Below, piece by piece: positions 59,710 to 64,000 of a DNA stretch of 64,000 nt. The translations under genes were made by a program, and so were the position numbers. How positions within the stretch are numbered: position 1 is the first letter of the stretch; every line of letters starts with the position of its first letter. This DNA comes from Agromyces sp. CF514 (GTDB taxonomy: Bacteria; Actinomycetota; Actinomycetes; Actinomycetales; Microbacteriaceae): positions 1,302,001-1,366,000 of the forward strand of contig NZ_FOZD01000001.1 in NCBI RefSeq assembly GCF_900113185.1. The letters are read 5' to 3'. Under the pieces are notes generated by a model, which was given only the letters and a program-made list of their open reading frames with translations, was not told the origin of the DNA and searched no databases.

Positions 59710-60425
59710 GCGATCTCGCGGGTGCGCGCGCCGAACTCGCCGCGCTCTGCGCTCGCGGCCTCACGTGGCACCCCGACTTCCCGAGGTTCCGAGCGGATGC
59801 CGCGGCCACGCGCCCGGCGGCCGTGCTCGTGCTCTTCGGGGTGCTCGACGCACTGCCCTCGCAGGCCGGCGGCGACGATCGTCCGGCCCTGGACGGCTCC
59901 GGCGAGGCCGCCGTCGCGCGCGAGCTCGACGTGCTGCTGCTGCGCCGGGCGGCGACGCTCGGCAGTCACCCGGGTCAGATCGCGTTCCCGGGCGGGCGCA
60001 TCGAGGCGTCCGACGACGGACCGATCGCGGGTGCGCTGCGCGAGGCCGCTGAAGAGACGGGCGTCGACCCCGACGGCATCGAGCCGCTCGGAACCCTGCC
60101 GCCGATGCCGGTGCCGGTGAGCAACCACCTCGTGACGCCGGTGCCCGCCTGGTGGACGCGTCCCTCGCAGGTCGCCGCCGTCGACCACGACGAGTCGGTC
60201 GAGGTGTTCCGGGTGCCGGTGGCCGACCTGCTCGATCCCGCGAACCGCGGCAACACGCAGATGACGTACGAGGGGCGCGTCTACCGCGGCCCGGCGTTCA
60301 CCGTCGGCGGCCGGGTCGTCTGGGGTTTCACCGCGCTCGTGCTCTCGCGCATGTTCGACGAGCTCGGCTGGGCCGTGCCGTGGAACGAGGAGCGCATCGT
60401 CGAGCGCGACGACCTCGACCGCTGA
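59706..60425 (+). CDS. NUDIX hydrolase, CoA pyrophosphatase-like
   Basis: 239 residues. The NUDIX box is GGRIEASDDGPIAGALREAA followed by EETG, with the catalytic Glu cluster. The preceding SHPGQIAFPGG is the extra motif (UPF0035) that marks CoA pyrophosphatases, which split CoA or its derivatives into adenosine diphosphate and phosphopantetheine. The GTG start at 59706 gives SDLAGARAELAAL; no in-frame start upstream is better. A Nudix gene of this form is a housekeeping cleaning enzyme. It is followed after 26 bases by an NAD(P)-binding gene with its own ribosome site. Confidence 0.9.
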   Translation: MSDLAGARAELAALCARGLTWHPDFPRFRADAAATRPAAVLVLFGVLDALPSQAGGDDRPALDGSGEAAVARELDVLLLRRAATLGSHPGQIAFPGGRIEASDDGPIAGALREAAEETGVDPDGIEPLGTLPPMPVPVSNHLVTPVPAWWTRPSQVAAVDHDESVEVFRVPVADLLDPANRGNTQMTYEGRVYRGPAFTVGGRVVWGFTALVLSRMFDELGWAVPWNEERIVERDDLDR

Positions 60426-60451
60426 CGTTCGTTCGTGCCAAGGGAGCATCC

Positions 60452-61195
60452 ATGAGAATCGCCGTCGCCGGAGGAACCGGAACCGTGGGGCGCCACGTCG
60501 TCGAAGCCGCGCGCGAGCGCGGGCACGAGGTCGTCGTGCTCACCCGCTCGAACGACGTCGACCTGGTCGCGGGCACCGGCGTCGCGGCCGCGCTCGAGGG
60601 CGTCGACGCCGTGATCGACACGGCGAACGCGAACGCCACCTCGGCCGATGCCGCGACGGCGTTCTTCACGACGACGACGCGCACGCTGCTCGCGGCCGAG
60701 CAGGCCGCGGGCGTCGGCCACCACGTGACGCTCTCGATCGTCGGCATCGACCGCGCGCCCTACGGCTACTACGCGGGCAAGCTCGCGCAGGAGCGGGAGG
60801 TCGAGGCCGGCGCGGTGCCGTTCACGATCATGCGCGCGTCGCAGTTCCACGAGTTCGCCGAGCAGATGCTCGGCATGCTCTCGTTCGCGGGCGTGCACCT
60901 CGCGCCGAAGATCGCGACGCAGCCCGTCGCCGCGTGGGAGGTCGGGCAGCGGCTCGTCGAGCTCGCCGAGCAGGGCCCCGCCGGACGCAGTCCCGACTTC
61001 GCCGGGCCGCAGCGCGAGGACGTGTCCGGCATGATCCGGCGGCTCGCGAAGGCCCGGGGACTGCGCGGCCCCGTGCTCGCCGTCGCGCTGCCCGGCAAGC
61101 AGTTCGCGGCGATGCGCCGAGGCGACACACTGCCCGGCCCGGATGCCGTGCTCGGCACGCAGACCTTCGACGCCTGGCTCGCCGAGCAGCGCTGA
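60452..61195 (+). CDS. NAD(P)-binding SDR-like protein
   Basis: 247 residues of the atypical SDR (NmrA/YwnB-like) group. The cofactor loop GGTGTVGRHVVEAAR begins at residue 7. VDAVIDTANANAT and HHVTLSIVGIDRAPYGYYAGK follow, with the Tyr-x-x-x-Lys-like pair YYAGK. Its reaction is not known; relatives act as redox sensors or ketone reductases. ATG 60452 follows agggagc. The C-terminal half has PVAAWEVGQRLVELAEQGPA and ends TFDAWLAEQR, both usual for this family. Confidence 0.86.
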   Translation: MRIAVAGGTGTVGRHVVEAARERGHEVVVLTRSNDVDLVAGTGVAAALEGVDAVIDTANANATSADAATAFFTTTTRTLLAAEQAAGVGHHVTLSIVGIDRAPYGYYAGKLAQEREVEAGAVPFTIMRASQFHEFAEQMLGMLSFAGVHLAPKIATQPVAAWEVGQRLVELAEQGPAGRSPDFAGPQREDVSGMIRRLAKARGLRGPVLAVALPGKQFAAMRRGDTLPGPDAVLGTQTFDAWLAEQR

Positions 61196-61206
61196 GCGCA
61201 GCGCGA

Positions 61207-61527
61207 CTACGGCGTGATCCCGTCGACGAAGGCCAGCGCGTCGGCGGCGATCGCGGCCCACCGATCGGCTCCGGCCTCGTACGGCACCACGGCCCACTCG
61301 CGCATGGGCCGGCCGCGCATGACCATGTTCTCGAGCGCGAGCTCTTCGATGCGGGCCTCAGACAGCTTCACCACGAGGCGCCCGTCGGTCGAGACGAACG
61401 CGAACAGCTTGCCTCGCACCGAGTAGCCCTCGGAGCCGAACATGCGGCCGACCGCGACATCCGCTCGGGCCCTCGCCTCGCCCGTCACGAGGTCGAGGCG
61501 CTCGAGGCCGCGTTCGCGATCGTCCAT
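61207..61527 (-). CDS. TfoX N-terminal domain protein
   Basis: 106 residues. It matches the TfoX N-terminal domain: VAVGRMFGSEGYSVRGKLFA then VVKLSEARIEELAL and a final ALAFVDGITP. In gammaproteobacteria TfoX controls competence; isolated N-terminal domains in actinobacteria have no known role. ATG 61527 has TAGCTT 7 bases upstream, which lies over the end of the GNAT gene, so it may be leaderless even though it follows that gene by only 10 bases. Confidence 0.85.
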   Translation of the reverse strand: MDDRERGLERLDLVTGEARARADVAVGRMFGSEGYSVRGKLFAFVSTDGRLVVKLSEARIEELALENMVMRGRPMREWAVVPYEAGADRWAAIAADALAFVDGITP

Positions 61528-61534
61528 GCGGCAG

Positions 61535-61540
61535 AAGCTA
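61535..61540 (-). promoter_or_regulatory. Putative leaderless -10 box (TAGCTT)
   Basis: TAGCTT on the minus strand is 7 bases before ATG 61527, partly overlapping the stop region of the upstream GNAT gene. Confidence 0.45.
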
Positions 61541-62053
61541 CGGCGTCGCGGCCGGGTCGGCAAGGGATGGGTCCGCGAGGCCGGCGTCGGCCTCGGCGGG
61601 CGTGGACGCTGCACCCCCGATTCCCCGGTCGTGCACGTCGTGCCAGCGCACCATCCACCGCTCGGGCTCGGCCAGGGGCTCGAACCCGAACTTCTCGTAG
61701 AGGCCGTGCGCGTCGGCGGTGGCCAGCAGCGAGCGGCGCAGCCCGAGCGGCTCGAGGTCGGCGAACACGCCCTCGATGAGCCCGACGCCGACGCCCTTGC
61801 CCCGAACCGACGGGTCGACGTACACGTCGCACAGCCACGCGAACGTCGCGGCATCCGTCACAATGCGGGCGTAGGCGACCTGCGCGCCGGTCGTCTCGTC
61901 GTACACGCCGTAGTTGCGGGATCCCGCGATCGCGGCCTCCTGCTTCTCGCGCGTGCGGCCGAGCGCCCAGTAGGCGTCGGTCGAGAGCCAGCGGTGCACG
62001 AGCGCGTGGTCGAGGTCGGCGGGGTCTGCGGAGAAACGGAATCCGGCGTGCAT
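61538..62053 (-). CDS. GNAT family acetyltransferase
   Basis: 171 residues. The acetyl-CoA motif is LCDVYVDPSVRGKGVGVGLI (R-G-K-G-V-G), with LLATADAHGLYEKFGFEPL in the last strand-helix. The acceptor could be a small molecule or peptide. The C-terminal 25 residues are an Ala/Asp/Pro-rich tail. ATG 62053 was chosen because conserved residues (HAGFRFSADPADL) begin here; the longer frame from 62116 adds a Cys- and Arg-rich stretch that is probably noncoding. Convergent genes are absent; TfoX-N follows closely. Confidence 0.87.
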   Translation of the reverse strand: MHAGFRFSADPADLDHALVHRWLSTDAYWALGRTREKQEAAIAGSRNYGVYDETTGAQVAYARIVTDAATFAWLCDVYVDPSVRGKGVGVGLIEGVFADLEPLGLRRSLLATADAHGLYEKFGFEPLAEPERWMVRWHDVHDRGIGGAASTPAEADAGLADPSLADPAATP

Positions 62054-62160
62054 CCCACCATCTTCGGGCACTCGGCACGGCCCGCGGCACGCATCGCGGG
62101 CCCATTGGCAGGTCATGACCGGTTCCTGGCAGGGACCGCACCCGCCAGGTGCGGGCCTGC

Positions 62161-62769
62161 CTACTTCGACATGTCGAAGCCAGTGACCGCGGGACCCGCA
62201 GGTTCGTACACGAGGTGCAGGGCACCGCTCGGAAAGGCGCGCGGCGGCTGCGCGAGGGCGAACGCGGCGGGCACCCCGAACCCGCCGCCGAACAGCCGCT
62301 TGCCGGAGCCGAGGGCCACCGGGTAGACGAACAGGTTCAGCCGGTCGACGAGCCCGGCCTCGAGCAGCGAGCGCGCGAGGTCGCCGCTGCCGATCACGTG
62401 GATGTCCTCGAAGCGGTCCTTGAGCGCCGCCACCTCGTCGAGGTCGCCGAGCGCGGTGGTGCCGGCCCAGCTCGGATCCGTGAGCGAGCGCGACACGACG
62501 AACTTCGGCATCGCGTTGAGCTTCACGGCGATGGGCTCCTCGCCGCGGTACGGCCAGAACCCGGCGAAGATGTCGTACGTGCGGCGACCGAGGAGCAGCG
62601 CGTCCATGCGGTCGATGCCCTCGCCGATCGCGGCGCCGTTCTCGTCGTCGAGGTAGTGGCCCTGCCAGCCGCCGAGCGCGAACGCGCCCGACTCGTCCTC
62701 GTCGGGACCGCCCGGCCCCTGGTAGACCCCGTCGAGCGTGATGAACAGGTCGACCGTGATGATCCCCAT
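62161..62769 (-). CDS. Dihydrofolate reductase/RibD C-terminal family protein
   Basis: 202 residues. The family pattern is present: ITVDLFITLDGVYQGPGG, MDALLLGRRTYDIFAGFWPY, FVVSRSLTDPSW and HVIGSGDLARSLLEAGLVDR. Proteins of this kind bind NADPH and reduce pteridine- or riboflavin-like substrates; the exact substrate is unknown. ATG 62769 follows a strong gaggggg site. An independent unit, divergent from the lipoprotein gene that follows. Confidence 0.9.
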   Translation of the reverse strand: MGIITVDLFITLDGVYQGPGGPDEDESGAFALGGWQGHYLDDENGAAIGEGIDRMDALLLGRRTYDIFAGFWPYRGEEPIAVKLNAMPKFVVSRSLTDPSWAGTTALGDLDEVAALKDRFEDIHVIGSGDLARSLLEAGLVDRLNLFVYPVALGSGKRLFGGGFGVPAAFALAQPPRAFPSGALHLVYEPAGPAVTGFDMSK

Positions 62770-62917
62770 GGCGTACCCCCTCGCATTCCGCGTCGACCGA
62801 ACGCCCGGGTGGGATCCGGCGCGACCATCATAGGAAGTCCATGGATGTTCCACAGGGGGTTGCGGGATGCCGCGGCCACACTGGTCGCACGCAGGCCACC
62901 GCCCGAAGGAGCAGGAC

Positions 62918-63799
62918 ATGACGACCGACCCCCGCTGGATCGACGCAGAGGGCAACGAGATCGACGAGGACCACCGCGGACTCGTCTACGACATCCGCAC
63001 GCTCGTCGACCGCCGACGCGCGCTCGGCATCTTCGGCGGGGTCGGGCTCACGGCGCTGCTCGCGGCCTGCGCGGCCGACCCCGAGCCGACGGCGACCGCA
63101 TCGCCGAGCGCGTCGGCCTCGGCATCCGCCACCCCGACGCCCACTCCGAGCGCGACCGCCGCCGCGTCCGGCCCGATCGACGAGGTGCCCGACGAGACCG
63201 GCGGGCCGTACCCCGGCGACGGCTCGAACGGCGTCAACGTGCTCGACGACTCGGGCATCGTGCGCAGCGACATCCGCTCGTCGTTCGGATCGTCGACGAC
63301 GGTCGCGCAGGGCGTGCCGCTCACGATCGCCCTCACGGTGCGCGATGCGGCGACGGGCAGCGCGCTCGTCGGCGCGGGCGTGTACCTCTGGCACTGCGAC
63401 CGCGACGGCGGCTACTCGCTGTACTCGAACGGGCTCGAGAACGAGAACTACCTGCGCGGCGTGCAGGAGACCGACGCGAACGGCACGGTGACGTTCACCT
63501 CGATCTACCCGGCCTGCTACACCGGCCGCTGGCCGCACATCCACTTCGAGGTGTACTCCGACGTCGCGACCGCCGTCGCGAGCGGGCCCATCGTGAAGAC
63601 CTCGCAGATCGCGCTGCCGCAGGAGACCGACGCCGCCGTGTACGCGACCGCCGGCTACGAGCAGAGCGTGCGCAACCTGTCGCAGGTGAGCCTGTCGACC
63701 GACAACGTGTTCAGCGACGACGGCGGCATCCACCAGATCGCGAACATGTCGGGATCGGCCTCGGCCGGGTACGCGGCCGCGCTCACGATCGGGGTGTGA
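62918..63799 (+). CDS. Tat lipoprotein with intradiol dioxygenase-like domain
   Basis: 293 residues. The N-terminal region has a twin-arginine RRRALGIFGG motif at about residues 34-43, a hydrophobic stretch and a lipobox LLAAC, so it is probably exported folded and lipid-anchored. A Ser/Ala/Thr/Pro linker follows. The C-terminal domain resembles intradiol ring-cleavage dioxygenases: GVYLWHCDRDGGYSLYS, FTSIYPACYTGRWPHIHFEV (the His-x-His iron ligands). Catechol cleavage outside the cytosol is inferred; secreted members are known from actinobacteria. ATG 62918 follows aaggagcagg. Confidence 0.88.
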   Translation: MTTDPRWIDAEGNEIDEDHRGLVYDIRTLVDRRRALGIFGGVGLTALLAACAADPEPTATASPSASASASATPTPTPSATAAASGPIDEVPDETGGPYPGDGSNGVNVLDDSGIVRSDIRSSFGSSTTVAQGVPLTIALTVRDAATGSALVGAGVYLWHCDRDGGYSLYSNGLENENYLRGVQETDANGTVTFTSIYPACYTGRWPHIHFEVYSDVATAVASGPIVKTSQIALPQETDAAVYATAGYEQSVRNLSQVSLSTDNVFSDDGGIHQIANMSGSASAGYAAALTIGV

Positions 63800-63851
63800 C
63801 CGGCGCCGCGTTCGCCGGGCGAGCGGATGCCGGTGGCGGCCGCCCGCGCGG

Positions 63852-64000
63852 TCAGCGGGCGCGGAACCGGCGAACGGCCTCGGTCGCGACCTCGTGGTCG
63901 ATCACGTCGGGCTCGCCCGACACGGTGATCGTGCCCACGAGCTCGCCGTCGACCCGGATCGGCAGCGAGCCGCCGTGCGCCCGGTAGATGTCGTGGTCGA
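63852..64000 (-). CDS. UPF0303-like protein, C-terminal fragment
   Basis: The window ends inside this gene; only the last 49 codons are visible. The read-out AHGGSLPIRVDGELVGTITV, then SGEPDVIDHEVATEAVRRF, matches the C-terminal signature of the UPF0303/haem-degrading domain family (AHGG-PIRV-GTITVSG). Its start and upstream region lie beyond position 64000, so function, length and promoter cannot be judged. Confidence 0.8.
   Translation of the reverse strand, partial: DHDIYRAHGGSLPIRVDGELVGTITVSGEPDVIDHEVATEAVRRFRAR

Noticed and set aside
1-64000. tRNA, rRNA, integrase, transposase and prophage genes
   Set aside because: No stretch matching tRNA cloverleaf or rRNA was seen, and no recognisable recombinase or transposase is encoded. 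A trained search could still find a tRNA that I missed.

Overview
This is a contiguous, very GC-rich chromosomal segment densely packed with short gene-to-gene overlaps (ATGA, GTGA and TGATG junctions). The codon bias, GTG starts, many apparently leaderless promoters, an LPATG-anchored surface protein, an ABC sugar importer without its own ATPase, and the recurrent heptamer GCATCCG/CGGATGC all fit an actinobacterium, most likely of the Microbacteriaceae (Agromyces- or Microbacterium-like). The family placement is an inference. No rRNA, tRNA, CRISPR array, transposase or phage gene was seen.

Layout. 1-5.7 kb: membrane proteins of unknown function, a DUF4240 protein, a metallo-beta-lactamase-fold hydrolase, and two convergent CPBP-family membrane proteases sharing one hairpin. 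6.3-14.2 kb: a GHSTG serine hydrolase, a caspase-like protease and a 530-residue protein of unknown function, joined by overlaps, then (past an inverted DUF427 gene) a 992-residue STAND-type P-loop ATPase. This is the best candidate for an undescribed defence or cell-death system. 14.2-15.9 kb: a methyltransferase with a histidine-rich N-terminus and an ECF-like sigma factor.

16-31.6 kb: a large carbohydrate locus in three transcription blocks. The leftward block has a SIS-type sugar isomerase, a tautomerase-like protein and a PfkB kinase. The first rightward block has an ABC importer (binding protein and two permeases), a 2-hydroxyacid dehydrogenase, a DeoR regulator, a class II aldolase, an unknown protein and a degenerate polysaccharide deacetylase. 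The second rightward block has an FAH-family enzyme, a GH4 glycosidase, an IlvD/Edd-type dehydratase, a small Rossmann protein and a LacC/FruK-like kinase. Both divergent promoter regions carry the same 16-base motif, which suggests one DeoR regulon. The substrate is unknown.

31.7-48.2 kb: a FosX-like fosfomycin hydrolase, a SnoaL-like protein, an ATPase regulator with an N-terminal LuxR helix-turn-helix, a methyltransferase, a TetR/amidase divergent pair with two abutting palindromes, two DUF2306 membrane proteins, an HxlR regulator opposite an MFS exporter and SDR enzyme, a large membrane protein of unknown function, a glyoxalase/P-loop fusion and a two-component system. 48.3-64 kb: a six-repeat LPATG surface protein, a carboxylesterase, a YhgE/Pip-like membrane protein coupled to an MMPL transporter with a degenerate ATPase-like tail, and housekeeping-type genes (EEP nuclease/phosphatase, NUDIX, NAD(P)-binding, TfoX-N, GNAT, RibD-like reductase, Tat lipoprotein with an intradiol dioxygenase fold), ending in a truncated UPF0303 gene.
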